Positions 53,646 to 64,000 of a stretch of DNA of 64,000 nucleotides are shown piece by piece. Both the position numbers and the translations under genes were made by a program. Numbering within the stretch: the stretch's first letter is position 1; every line of letters begins with the position of its first letter. The notes beneath the pieces were generated by a model. It was not told the DNA's origin and made no database searches. It saw only the letters and a program-made list of their open reading frames with translations. Location: contig CM055106.1 of assembly GCA_029204225.1 (NCBI GenBank), positions 44,367,003 to 44,431,002 of the forward strand, written 5' to 3'. This DNA comes from Diphasiastrum complanatum (Eukaryota; Streptophyta; Lycopodiopsida; Lycopodiales; Lycopodiaceae).

Positions 53646-54310
53646 CGGGCTCCAAATGGTTCAGTACTCACAGCGAAATGTGGTTTCAAACCAGAAACCC
53701 TAAAGGCAGTTTTGGGATTCTAGGCCCAACGAGCCAGAAATTGTTTGGATTTAGTAAAAAACGCATAGAACTTCGGATGGGAGGTGTCCAGAGGTTTGTG
53801 GGCTCGACACGAACCCACAGGTTCATTTGCAGCTCAATTTCAACGCCGTTTGTCCGGAAACGCCCTTTCTGTCGGGGGGAATGGCACTAAATGGACTACT
53901 TTCCAACATTTCTGGAAATTGGTCCAGTGTCGCCAAATCGAGTCCGTCTTTCAGACCGTTTGTTCCATCATGTGCTGCATGCTAAGATGAACCGACAGGA
54001 CTAAACCGGGCTCCAAACGATTTAGTACTCATAGCGAAACATGCATCCGAAATAGAGACCCTAAACGCAGTCCTGGGATTCTAGGCCCGTCGAGCCAAAA
54101 ATTGGTTGGATTCAGTAAAAAACGGTCAAAACTTTGGACGGGAGGTGTCCACAGGTTCGTGGGCTCGACACAAATCCACATGACCATTTGCAGCTCAATT
54201 TCGATGTCGTGTGCTTGAAAACGCCCTTCGTGCGGGAGGAACGACATAAATGGGCTACTTTTTGGCATTTTCGAGAATTGGTCCAGTATCACCTAACGGG
54301 CTTCGTCTTG
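53646..54310. repeat. Two satellite-like monomers of about 362 bp (copy 2)
   Basis: Monomers start CGGGCTCCAAA at 53646 and 54007 and are nearly the same as those at 51815 and 52177, respectively. Confidence 0.85.
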
Positions 54311-54399
54311 CACAAATATACGCACTATCACGAATACACACACATACATAAACACATGCACTCACGTACATACACACACATACATCGGCCACCCTTCAC

Positions 54400-54771
54400 G
54401 ACCATCGACTTTCCTCCTAAACCATCGTCGTCATCCAAATCATCGGCCACCCTTCAACGGCCATCGGCCGTCATTCAAATCATCGGCCACCCTTCAACGA
54501 CCATCAGCCACCTTTCAACGACCATCAACCACCCTTCAACGACCATCAGTCACCTTTCAACGACCATCACACCCTTCAACGACCATCGGCTTTCCTCCTA
54601 AACCATCAGCCATCATCCAAATCATCGGTCGTCATCCAAATCATCGGCCACCCTTCAACGACCATAAGCTTTCCTCCTAAACCATTAGCCGTCATCCAAA
54701 TCATCGACCGTCACCTAGATCGCCGGCCGCCACCTAGATCGGCCTCCACCTAGATCGGGCACTCTTTACTA

Positions 54772-54772
<1 letters not shown>
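54400..54772 (+). mobile_element. Helitron-like 3' end with CATCGGCC minisatellite
   Basis: Degenerate tandem words CATCGGCC-ACCCTTCAACGAC and CATCCAAATCATCGGC run to about 54700, then CACCTAGATCGGCC repeats, then CACTCTTTACTAG followed by (TA)n. The minisatellite and the CTAG terminus beside TA repeats match the opposite-strand piece at 34474-34690. A GGCCG/CGGCC stem (54725-54744) lies about 25 bases before CTAG, farther than usual, so the Helitron call is weaker here. Confidence 0.45.

Positions 54773-54804
<32 letters not shown>
54773..54804. repeat. (TA)n microsatellite, 32 bp
   Basis: Perfect TA run directly after the CTAG terminus. Confidence 0.95.
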
Positions 54805-54806
<2 letters not shown>

Positions 54807-56289
54807 AATGGCACTTTTCCTTGGGAAAGTAGCGACACAATTTCAGCCTTTGTTTGCATTTTGATTGGGCCAGGTGGTGGTCGAAACTAGAGAAACAAAA
54901 TAAGTATATTTACAAAGGGTCATTATTTTATTTTGGAATTCCTCTAATGCTTCATAATTTTTAGTACCAGATCGGTATCATTATAAGTATATCTTACAAT
55001 TTTTGGTACCAGTTGGATATCACTATTAGCATGTTTTGCAAGTTGATGATTGGAATCAACTAGACTAGTATTTCAAGGGTGATTCCACTTGGGTATTAGT
55101 CTGAGTATATATATGTTTTCCAAAGTCCCTATTTTGAAGGGTATTATGCATTTATTATAAGGCATGACCTTTTCCTAATGCAACATGCACATGACTTCAC
55201 AAGCCAATATTTTGTTGGCGCTGCCAATGTATTTGGGGCTCCATGGTTAAAATTTATGACACAAGTAAATTTTGAGTACCCACAAGAAATTGATACTATA
55301 TTGATACAAAGTTGATAGTATATTAATATCGTGACAAATTAATCAATATCTTTGTCCCTAGTCTGAGTCAATTGTTTGATACTTGAGCTAATATTAGAGT
55401 TCATACCACCCTCCTTCCATGCCTTTGTGGATTGCCTTTGGCTTGACACATTTTTCACATGAATCATGACAATATTGTATTTCTTATTCTAGTCTCCAAA
55501 GATTCTAGAAATGGATATATTGGATGCCTAAAAGGCTAAACAGCCTAAAACACTAGCGTTCGTCTCTGTACTGGCTCATACAGCCCACGCCTTATATCAA
55601 ATCTCCTGCCTTTCATGCTTTCCTTCATGGGTTTTCGAAGACACCGCATGATGCATGAGAAAGGCAGCAACCACGCGTAGTTCTTTCCCAGTGTGTCAAA
55701 AAACGAGGAGAGTTGTTGATGAATTGTTGCAGTAGACAGAAACGTGGGTGGGGTTTGTCTGGCAAGGAGAAAAAGCAGGTCGCACTAGACTCTTCTAGCA
55801 ACGATGTAGGTCCTGTTCACGATTTCTTTTGTGGGCGATAGGAAACGTAAAAAAATCGCATGTGTGCCTACAATTGTCACAATTTACAACTATTTCCATG
55901 TTGAATCTCGTAGCATTTGTGGGCTCACGAGTGTTTTTACACATTAACGAGAAGCTACCCAGTACCCACAACACGTTCAAATTTTTTTCTACAGTCAACA
56001 GTCATTGCAACCTATACGTTACTGAAATTTCTGAGTTCAGTCACGTCATGATAAGCTCAAGGTCTTTAATATTGTTAGAGTAACTAGCTTCATGTTCATC
56101 TAATCTCTTCACCGACATCTGTAGAGGCTGACGCAACAGAGCTGAAATTGTTGCATAGAATCACTGTCAGAAAAACTTATGTTTGCATCTCTGCTGCATA
56201 AACTACTGATTGTTCATGAAGCATGCATGTGTGTGCATCATAATTTTGAGCTTGACCCTACACCTCATAGACAAGCTATGAATACATCA
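54805..56289. other. Intergenic, nothing recognised
   Basis: AT-rich, short chance frames only (55795-55998 - strand, 55829-56083 + strand). A word TTTTTGGTACCAGTTGGATATCA near 54999 resembles TTTTTAGTACCAGATCGGTATC near 54958, a short local duplication. Confidence 0.45.
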
Positions 56290-56630
56290 GGAGTTATGAA
56301 CGCACTAGTAGTGATAAACAATCCCGTGCTCACTCAAATTTATGATCTGTCTAAAAGCTCTTATTGCTCAGACTTAAATACATTTATGGCCAAAAAACCT
56401 AAAGTTTGTAAATTTTGGCCTTAAAAAATAATTCTTTTTTTAGGGCTGAATGATACTACAACATTTTTGAGAGTTGTCAGTGCACTGGTAGTGATTGACA
56501 AGTTCTCACTCACTCAGATCTATGATATTGTTTGGAAGCTCTAGTTGCTCAAGCTTAAATACGTTTATGGCAAAAATTCCGAAATCTATAGAAAAATATT
56601 TTGGCCCTAAAACATCTTGTTTTCTCGGCC
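56290..56630. repeat. Diverged tandem duplication, unit about 180 bp
   Basis: GCACTAGTAGTGATAAACAA (56302) recurs as GCACTGGTAGTGATTGACAA (56482), and both continue with TCACTCA-ATTTATGATCTG / TCACTCA-GATCTATGAT, AAGCTCT, TTGCTCA, CTTAAATAC and TTTATGGC. Confidence 0.75.
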
Positions 56631-56669
56631 CTGGTTGATCAATCGCCAGGCGATTGATCAGCCATGGCC
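56627..56669. repeat. 43-bp near-perfect palindrome
   Basis: Arms of 21 bases (56627-56647 and 56649-56669) around a single A, with two mismatches. The inner TTGATCAATCGCC / GGCGATTGATCA part is exact. Confidence 0.9.
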
Positions 56670-57660
56670 AAGCGAACAAATTTATATTTGTTTGTCTGCC
56701 ATTGATCTGCTAGAGTTGCAAGCAAGCAAAAATTTTTAGGGTGGGAGGACACCTGCCAATCGTAAAAATCTTTGCCTGACTTGTTGATCTGTCGCAAGAA
56801 AGCAAAATTGTTCACCAGCCCAAAAAAATTCTAATCACTTGCTACGTATCTGCCAGAGTCGTATGCCAAAAAAATATCTGAGCTAGCGCAACTTTGCTTA
56901 CGTCCACCAGCCCTAAATGCTTTTTGCTTGTCTGCAACTGATCTATCAGAGTCTCGTAGACCAAGTAAACAAATTATTTTTTACTTGTCTACGATTGATC
57001 TGACAAAGTCACAAACAAACAAAAAAAATCAGGGGGTAATTCGATCTGTGCTATGAGTGCCTATGAGAAATACAATACTGTCTCCAGAAGTAAAAATTTT
57101 GTTTCAGAATCTAGGTCGTTTTTCTCATATTCATGCATGCTCCAAAATTATTGTAGCCCAATCCTTGCTTGCATGCAACAACTATTAGTTGTTTTATGTA
57201 TAGAGCAGACTCAAGTCACTAATCTTTCATAAATGAATCGCTGCTCATCAAGAATCTCATTTTGATTATGGGCAAAAAAATCAGAATCTAACAATGCAAA
57301 GCACAAGCAAGCAAAAAAATTAGGGCTAGACTTAAAAGAAAATTTTCTTTCTCAACAAACAAGATTTTTTGGGTTGTAGAGTGTTTGCCAACCCTAAAAA
57401 ATTTGCTTGTCTACTATTGATCTGCTAGACTGCAGAGCTGACACACTTTATCATAATCCAGACAAAGCAGTTTTAGGATTGGTGGGTGCTTGCTAGGTTT
57501 TTTTTTTTTGTTTGCTTCCAACTACTAGCACCTGCCAGCCCAAAAAAACAGATTTGCTTGTTTACAACTAATCAGCACAAAGGCAACTGATCAATTTTTT
57601 AAAAAACTTGCCACTAATCAATCCAAAGCTCACAATTGATCAATTTTTTAGCATTGATCA
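56670..57660. repeat. Degenerate repeat zone built on CTTGTCTGC-ATTGATCTG words
   Basis: Variants of 'TTGCTTGTCTACNATTGATCTGCTAGAGTCN...AAGCAAGCAAAAAATT' occur near 56690, 56775, 56840, 56925, 56985, 57400 and 57550, often followed by CAGCCC or TAGGG words. Spacing is irregular (about 60-150 bases). No coding frame runs through the zone. Confidence 0.6.
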
Positions 57661-58560
57661 AAATTTATTTAACTTTTCAATTTTTGGCCTTCAAATTGTA
57701 GTTCTTCCACTACGATTTCCTCAATCTCAGGTTTGACAATCATCATTTGGAATAAATTTTTTTCTATATAATAAATATGGTGTTATTTCTAACTACTTCT
57801 TGAATAGCATGTTGCCAAATGCAGGAGTTGAAGGCGCTAGTGATGTAGACTACAAGAAAAAACAACTGCGCTCCAATCCAGTTGTTGGTTATAGATTGCC
57901 AAGAAGCGTGGAACAAGGTTTCATTACATTATTGGAACCCTTCTCTCGGCTCGGTCAGTTAGGAGAGAGGTGTTGCCTGCGTTGGTTGATACCTACGTCA
58001 TAGCTTTCCGCTTTTTGAAATGACCAGTTAGGAGCGTCTTATGAAGCACACTTCACACCAGCGGACACCTGCGAACTAATTCGCACCAGGGAATTGCCCT
58101 CCTGCACAGTTTGATTTCACAAAAAACCGTTCTGTATAGAGAAAGATATCAGGCTCTTTGGGTGAAAACCTCTGTTGCTTCAGCGGCCAGACCCAATCAA
58201 GTGATGTTAGCAGTTGTCGACCAGGAATTAGTATATTGGGGTTAGAGATCAGTAATTTGGGGTCAGATTTTAGCAGATTGCGATAGAATCAGTACTCAAC
58301 GGTTAGAAATCAGTAGATTGAGGTTAGAATATAGTAATTTGGGGTCTTCCCGCTTTGCAAGAAAGAATGGAAAGTTGTAAACCTGGAGTAGAAAGAGTTG
58401 AAGGCTTTGCGGCAATAGTGGTGATCAAGGAGCTGATTTCCGATAGTAGGGCGACCTATCGTAGCTAGATTTCTTCAGATTTGGATAAGCAAGCATACAG
58501 TTAGAGCTATAAAATCAGGACAGATTGTAGGGCAGCCAGTCTGTTGTAAAGCTACCTTTA
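57661..58560. other. Intergenic with short GGTTAGAAATCAGTA repeats
   Basis: From 58225 to 58345 words of the type TTAG-AATCAGTA-ATTGGGGT recur four or five times. A frame at 57800-58003 resembles no family. No gene is recognised. Confidence 0.45.
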
Positions 58561-59719
58561 CAAGCTTTACTTCCGGCGCCACTGGCGCCAGCATTGTCCC
58601 CGGCGCCAACAACGCCCCTACTGCTCCCGGTGCCACTGTGACCAGAATCCAGCCGGCGCCAAGTTCCTATGGCTGAAAATCTTTAATCGGTTCTAGTGAA
58701 GTCCAGAGAGCTCAGATCGATGTGCAATCACCTCACACGATCTAGGCATGATTAAAGGAAGCCTGGGGATCAATAAATTCTAGAGAGAGAATATAACTTT
58801 CTAGAGAGAGAAAACATGCTTTACCAGCCTGGGTAGAGTACTTGGTATGAGGGGAGGTGGCGAATCCCACCAATACTATAGGGGAGTGCGGGTTGCGACT
58901 CAGGGCGAGCTCCAACCAAGTCTCAGCCTCCCTTGTTGGAATGTTGTCCTGGCACTCGCCTTGGCATGCCAGCGCCCCGGAGACTAGGGTCGGTCACACA
59001 CTTGAAATGTAACCTTCTCAGATTTATCAATAAAGTGGGATTTTCCTCAAACTGACTCTGATTACCTTCTGGGTTTCAGTGTTCGGTAAAAGCGCCAGTT
59101 GTAAGGCCGCTTCAAACTTTTTAATTTGGCACATAGCTGAGGGTCGACTCCCGGGACGCCAGCGGTATGCCGTCGGGACCATTCGGTCCGTGGCGCCAGC
59201 GGTATGCTGTCGGGACCATTTGGTACAGAAACTGGTTGTCTCCATATCTGTCGTGACTTGTGGTTCTGAGTGTTCCTTGCATGAACATGAATGGGTTAAG
59301 CTCTTGGGGAACGGACTCTAACCTGTCGGCTGAGTTGGATGGCTTGCTTGGGTGAAAGTTACCTGTTTATGGTTGTCTAGTCTGGCGTGGCGCCAGATTG
59401 GCTTCCAGCGCTCGTGACAAAGCTTCCAGTTGGTTAAGTCTGATGTAAGTGAGACCACTTGCTTGGAATGGATGTTACTCGTTTGTAACGAAGCTTCGAG
59501 TTGGTTAAGTTTGATGAATGTCGGGCGGCTTGCTTGGAGGGAAGTCACCCACATCGGGACCCCCGATCTGGCATGGCGCCAGGTTGGATCTCAATGTTGG
59601 TTTATGAACTTCCAGTTGGTTAAGTCTGATCGTTGTTGGCGAGTTGGCTGCTTGTATGTCAAGTGGGTTTGGATGACAAGAGTTGAAGGCTGGGAAGCTA
59701 AGTCGTGGTTCCCGGCTCT
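58561..59719. other. GGCGCC-rich block, possibly LTR-derived
   Basis: GGCGCC(A) recurs at about 58577, 58586, 58602, 58653, 59194, 59396 and 59575, a clear rise in GC over the flanks. A 36-bp unit CGCCAGCGGTATGC-GTCGGGACCATT is repeated head to tail near 59157-59220, and CTTCCAGTTGGTTAAGTCTG-like words recur near 59424, 59490 and 59608. A TATCAATAAAG word near 59025 could be an LTR poly(A) signal. The element family is not identified. Confidence 0.4.
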
Positions 59720-60300
59720 TTCAATAAAAAACTTTGATCTTCAGATTTAACATATCGTTAAATATGAGATGTTGCTCCTTTGATAGAGCCTTTGTGAAGT
59801 AATCTGCTGCCATGTAATTTGTTCTGCAGAAAATCAATACTACTTCCTTACTGTGCACTTTCTCTATAAGGTAATGATACCTGATTTCTAAATGTTTGCT
59901 TCGAGAGTGAAATCTCGGATTGAGAGAAAGCGCTATTGTGCTTTGATTGTCACAATAGATTGTTGTAGGAAGTGTTTGTGTAAGATTGAGGTCTACAATT
60001 AGTTGTCTGAGCCAGATCGCTTCTTTGGTTGCATTTGTGGCATCTATATATTCGGATTCCATTGATGATAATGCAATTGAGGTCTGCTTCTGGTTGTTCC
60101 ATGAGATTGGGCCTTGGTTGTATAAGAATACAAATCCAGAAGTTGATTTTCTGGTGTCGACATCTCCTGCCCAAACCGCATCTGTGTAGGCTTCAAGGAT
60201 GTTGGCACAAGCAAGAGTGCGTTCAGGTTGGTTTGAGTTTGTAATCCATTCTTAGTGTGTGCAAAGTGTTGCATGTGTTTCAATCTTTCTTTCTATGCTT
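59720..60300 (-). mobile_element. Ty1-copia RNase H fossil fragment (family B)
   Basis: On the - strand: AYTDAVWAGD-type start, ATNATKEAIWLRQLIVDLNL, IYCDNQSTIALSLNPRFHSR and FCRTNYMAADYFTKALSKEQ, the same family as the end of the element at 34735-38140. No LTR or other domain is attached. Broken, with about two breaks. Confidence 0.82.
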
Positions 60301-60438
60301 GGAAACCAACCAGGTTCAAGATAGAAGTGTTTTAGGGTCCTAGATCTTCTGAGATCTCCTTATCCATAATTTGTTGAGAGTAAAGTGAGTGCTAGGTGCA
60401 TTAGGACAGAGCCTAAAAGTTGAAGAATCATTATATTC

Positions 60439-62809
60439 ATGGCTTCTAATGGTGGTATCATGTTAGAAACTAATGATAGGTTGAGTTCATCAAACTACTC
60501 TACCTGGAAAGTGAGGATGGAGTCCTTACTTGAGTTGAATGAACTCATGGACATAGTTGCAGGAATTGAAGACAGACCACCCATAGTTCAAGAGCAACAG
60601 TTTTGATAAGAAGGCTAAAAGGGCTCTCCATATCATTAGAATGAATGTTACCAATGAACTTCTCAAGGAAGTTGGTAAGTGTCAAAGTGCAAGTGAGGCA
60701 TGGAATGCCTTGAAGAAACTCTTTGAATCAAAGTCCACATCTTGGGTATTGACCCTAAGGAGGCAAATATTTTCTAGTAGACAAAGAGAGGGAGAAAGTG
60801 CTCATGCATTTGTCTTGAGGGTTAGGTCCTTAAGTGATGATCTAGCATGCATTGATGAAAGCATAAAAGATGGTGAAATAGTCCAGGTTGTGTTGAATGG
60901 TTTTCTAGATGAACATGCTAACCTTGTGCAAAGTTTTGCCATTCAAAGAGTCTTGCCAAGTGTGGTTGACTTGCAAGAAATCTTATTAGCTGAAGAAAAT
61001 AGGTTGCAATCAAAGCTTGATGGTGAATCCTTGCAAGGTGGAGGTGACGAGGCTTTCTTCACAAAAGGAATGAAGAGAATGTTTCTAATGTTGTCAATGT
61101 TGATGATGATGTTGATGTGCCTAATAATCATCATGATGTGCAAGATGTCTTGGATGAAGGTGGAGATGCCACTCCAAAGAAACCTTCAAGGAGGACTCAA
61201 AGGCAAAGGACTAAGCCATCAAGGCTAACCTATGATGAAAACGGAAAGCAAGTGGTGGAGAACTCTAACTTTGCTTTTCTTACCTCTTTTGATAAACCAA
61301 CTTGTGTAGGTGAAGCAATTCAAAAGGAGGAATGGATCCAAGCCATGGATGATGATCATCAAGCACTCATCAAGAACAACACTTGGAGGTTGGTGGAACT
61401 TCCAAAAGGCAAGAAGGCAATTGGGTGTAAGTGGATCTTCAAGATCAAGACAAAAGAAGATGGATCAATTAAAAGGTACAAGGCAAGATTGGTGGCAAAA
61501 GGGTATGCTCAAGAGTATGGCATTGACTATGATGAGACCTTTGCACCCGTGGCAAAGATGGTAACAATTCGAACCCGTATCTCTCTTGCAACTCTTTATG
61601 GTTGGGACATCTGGCAAATGGATGTTACTAATGCTTTCTTGAATGGTGATATTGAAGAGGAAATCTACATGGAGCAACCCAAGGGCTATGTTTCACATGA
61701 TGAGCCTAATCATGTGTGTTTCCTACAAAAGAGCTTGTATGGGCTTAAGCAAGCACCAAGAAGTTGGTATACTAAGCTCAATTCCTTCTTACTCTCTCAA
61801 AACTTCATCATGAGTGAGTATGATCATTCTCTCTACTTTAGATTGCATGATAATGGTGACATCACTTTGCTTTTGATCTATGTTGATGACATAATCTTAA
61901 GTGGTGATAGCAATGAAGATATAGATGACATCAAGATGGCACTTAAAAGTAACTTTGAGATACAAGATCTTGGTAAGCTTCACTATATCTTAGGAATAGA
62001 GATTGTTAGGACTTCTACTTCTACTTTCATTTGTCAAGAGAAGTATTCTAACTCTATTCTAAAAAGATTTCATATGAAAAATTGCAAAGTAGTTTCTACT
62101 CCTATGGAATCAAATGTAAAGCTATCTATAAGAGGTAATGAAAGATCCTTCAAGGACATTACTCTTTATAGGATCTCTTATTTGGTTAACCATCACAAGA
62201 CCTGATCTAAGCTATGTGGCTCATTGGAAGCTAGAAAGAGTGTACTAAGATACCTCTCAGGTTCTAGAGATTTTGGCATCTTGTATGAAGGATCTTCACC
62301 TGACCTTTGTGGTTTCTCAGATTCATATTTTGTAGGTGATCAAATGGATAGGAAGTCAACAAGTGCCTTTGCAATATATCTTGGAGAGGGAGCTATCTCA
62401 TGGCTATCAAAGAAGCAACCTACTATCTCTCTAACTTCCACTGAGACCAAATACAAGGCATCGACAACATGCACCAAGGAGATGCCTTGGATAAAGAAGA
62501 TGCTACTGGATCTTCACTTGATGGATTCTAAGAAGACACCAATCATCTATTGTGACAACCTTTCAGCCCAAAGCTTGGCAACCAATCCATTTTTCCATGC
62601 TAGAGGCAAGCACATTGAGATTGCTCATCACTTTGTGAGGGACTAAGTCATTGCCAAAGAGGTGGAGCTTCAACATGTCTCTTCATTGGAGTGTGTGGCT
62701 GATATCTTCACCAAACCATTGGGAAAGGACCTATATTATAAGCATAGATGTAATCTTGGAATGTTCTCAAGATCTATGTTAAAACTAGCATCCAATGTTG
62801 AAGAGGGAG
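60439..62809 (+). mobile_element. Ty1-copia fossil (family C): gag, RT and RNase H seen
   Basis: Gag begins near 60439 (MASNGGIMLETNDRLSSSNY) and continues with LRRQIFSSRQREGESAHAF and NGFLDEHANLVQSFAI. From 61117 the RT region follows: CKWIFKIKTKEDGSIKRYKA, DETFAPVAKMVTIR, QMDVTNAFLNGDIEEEIYM, LYGLKQAPRSWYTKLN, LIYVDDIILSGDSNED. RNase H (SWLSKKQPTISLTSTETKYK, IYCDNLSAQSLATNPFFHA) lies at about 62224-62760, then a polypurine tract GAAGAGGGAG and an LTR start at 62810. A whole set of domains is not present. Broken, with several breaks. It is related to family A (30206-30870, 35763-37411). Confidence 0.85.
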
Positions 62810-63250
62810 TGTGAAAATTGTCAACATTTCCTAGCTAGTTTGAGGCCTAAATTGGCAATTTTTGTACATATTTTTGGATCTAACCTTTCACACATGTGAA
62901 AGAGGCCTAGATACTTTTATTTTAGTATATATTTAATATTGAAGAAGTACCAAACTTCAGGACAAAATGACACCAAAATCATGTTATTTGGACATATAGG
63001 CCAAAATTGGATATTTTAGACTACTGGTGCCCTAAAATTGGGTCTTAAGTTCTAGAGAGAGGAGAGAGAGTCATCTCTCTCACCTATATTAGGTTGAAAT
63101 TCGTGGAGAATAGGTTGGAGAAACTTACTGTATTGTTGAGAGAGATCAATAGATCATTGTCACAGTTTCTTCCTCCATTGAGGGCATTGCTTTGTGTATT
63201 GTCTTCAAGCTTTTGTGTATGATCTTAAGAGGTTTCCAGAAGTGGTAGGC
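62810..63250 (+). repeat. 3' LTR (start) of copia family C
   Basis: TGTGAAAATTGTCAACATTT directly follows the polypurine tract. CACACATGTGAAAG, a GAGAGAGGAGAGAGAG patch and a CTATATTAGGTTG-TGGAGAATAGG stretch follow, like copia LTRs elsewhere in the window. The end is not fixed; 63250 is a guess. Confidence 0.55.
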
Positions 63251-64000
63251 TATTGTTGGGAGCCCTGTTTGCTACTATTTTTGGCTGCCATCAGTACCTT
63301 TTATTGGTTTCTTTTGTCTTTTGAATGCTTTGTCAAGTTCATGTGTATCAAAGGTAGCATTAGGATGCTTTGCCATTTCTAGCTTTTGTAGCTTGTTGTG
63401 CAAAGATCTTAGCCAAGTATTTTGGGAGTTTGGATCCATTCAAGATCCACTTTTTTCACAGGGTCCAATCAAATTTGAGCATTTCCTCATGCTAGAACTC
63501 GAACCACCACTATATGGAGGTGTGCCCCCATTATACAAACAACCTTGTTGAGAGTAAAGCATTTTTGGACTTGTTTCTTTGCTACACATTCTCTCTACCC
63601 GAAAGCTAGTGGTTTATCTCTCTCTACCCGAAAGCAAGGTGCTTGGATTAATAGGAAGTGCACCATACTACATGAGATTTTATAGCCAAATTACATTAAG
63701 TAAATACCTCCAAAAACATCATAGATAGTCCATGGTCCAATGCACTTTTGCTAGGTATAATGGGCACCCAATTAATAGTGTATATGTTGTCTAAATGATT
63801 CAGATATCACACCAAGACTACAAATCATAGTAGATTATCATAGTGAATGAATCAACAAGCATGAAAGAGTTGCTTATAAGTATGATTGAACTGTTACAAA
63901 TAGCCAAGGAGGCTGATCACAACCTCCTTGCCAAGAAGAAAGTACCAATAAAAAACAATGAAAATGCTTCCAATCAAGGTAAAAATGCCCAATATTTCTA
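63251..64000. other. LTR-like and intergenic sequence to the window edge
   Basis: CTCTCTACCCGAAAGC occurs twice (about 63591 and 63622), resembling the CTCTCTCTAC-CGAG pair in the LTR of the 8190 copia element, so another copia LTR piece may lie here. The remainder has no recognisable gene. Confidence 0.35.

Noticed and set aside
57800-58003. 67-codon frame with a possible acceptor (AATGCAG) inside it
   Set aside because: No donor, no homology that I recognise, and repeats on both sides.

Overview
The window looks like a gene-poor, repeat-rich stretch of a land-plant nuclear genome. The evidence is two spliced host genes with plant-like introns (a SAM-domain protein and a mitochondrial IscA-type Fe-S assembly protein), many Ty1-copia and Ty3-gypsy remnants, a Penelope-like reverse transcriptase, and unusually long perfect (CT)n/(GA)n tracts of 84-203 bp. 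A plant with a large genome such as a fern or gymnosperm fits best; that is inference, and I cannot name the species.

Layout. 0-2.0 kb: last three visible exons of a SAM-domain gene, + strand. 2.0-6.7 kb: intergenic, with one diverged 171-bp tandem duplication. 6.7-19.6 kb: a copia scrap, then a composite in which ~1.24-kb direct repeats, each preceded by (CT)n, flank a degenerate Penelope-like RT region; the left repeat is split by a 6.5-kb insert that contains a copia element (8190-13518) with a 5-bp target duplication. 19.6-26.8 kb: a 27-base G run, a polypurine stretch and a decayed gypsy element on the - strand with its 5' LTR at 26130-26756. 26.8-31 kb: an exon-like open segment of unknown family, (CT)n and a reversed copia RT fragment. 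31.8-32.8 kb: the ISCA gene, - strand, three exons. 34.4-38.8 kb: a Helitron-like end, then one copia family carrying a fragment of another. 39.0-39.4 kb: a 14/12-bp minisatellite.

41.3-44.0 kb is packed with microsatellites, a 2-oxoglutarate dioxygenase pseudogene fragment, and a long inverted repeat around (TA)n. 44.0-51.2 kb: a gypsy element with a chromodomain-like end, - strand, lying between two (CT)n tracts. 50.9-54.5 kb: a recent 1.8-kb tandem segmental duplication that copied part of that element's LTR plus 362-bp satellite-like monomers. 54.5-54.8 kb: minisatellite ending in a CTAG terminus beside (TA)n. 54.8-59.7 kb: low-complexity sequence with a 43-bp near-palindrome and degenerate repeats. 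59.7-63 kb: two more copia remnants.

The two host genes have no visible functional link. Everything else is repeat biology: elements nested in elements, insertion into or beside microsatellites, and local tandem duplication. I did not find a convincing new multigene system. The most unusual structures are the repeat-flanked Penelope-like unit, the (TA)n-cored inverted repeat, and the tandem duplication. Identities, divergences and repeat boundaries were judged by eye.
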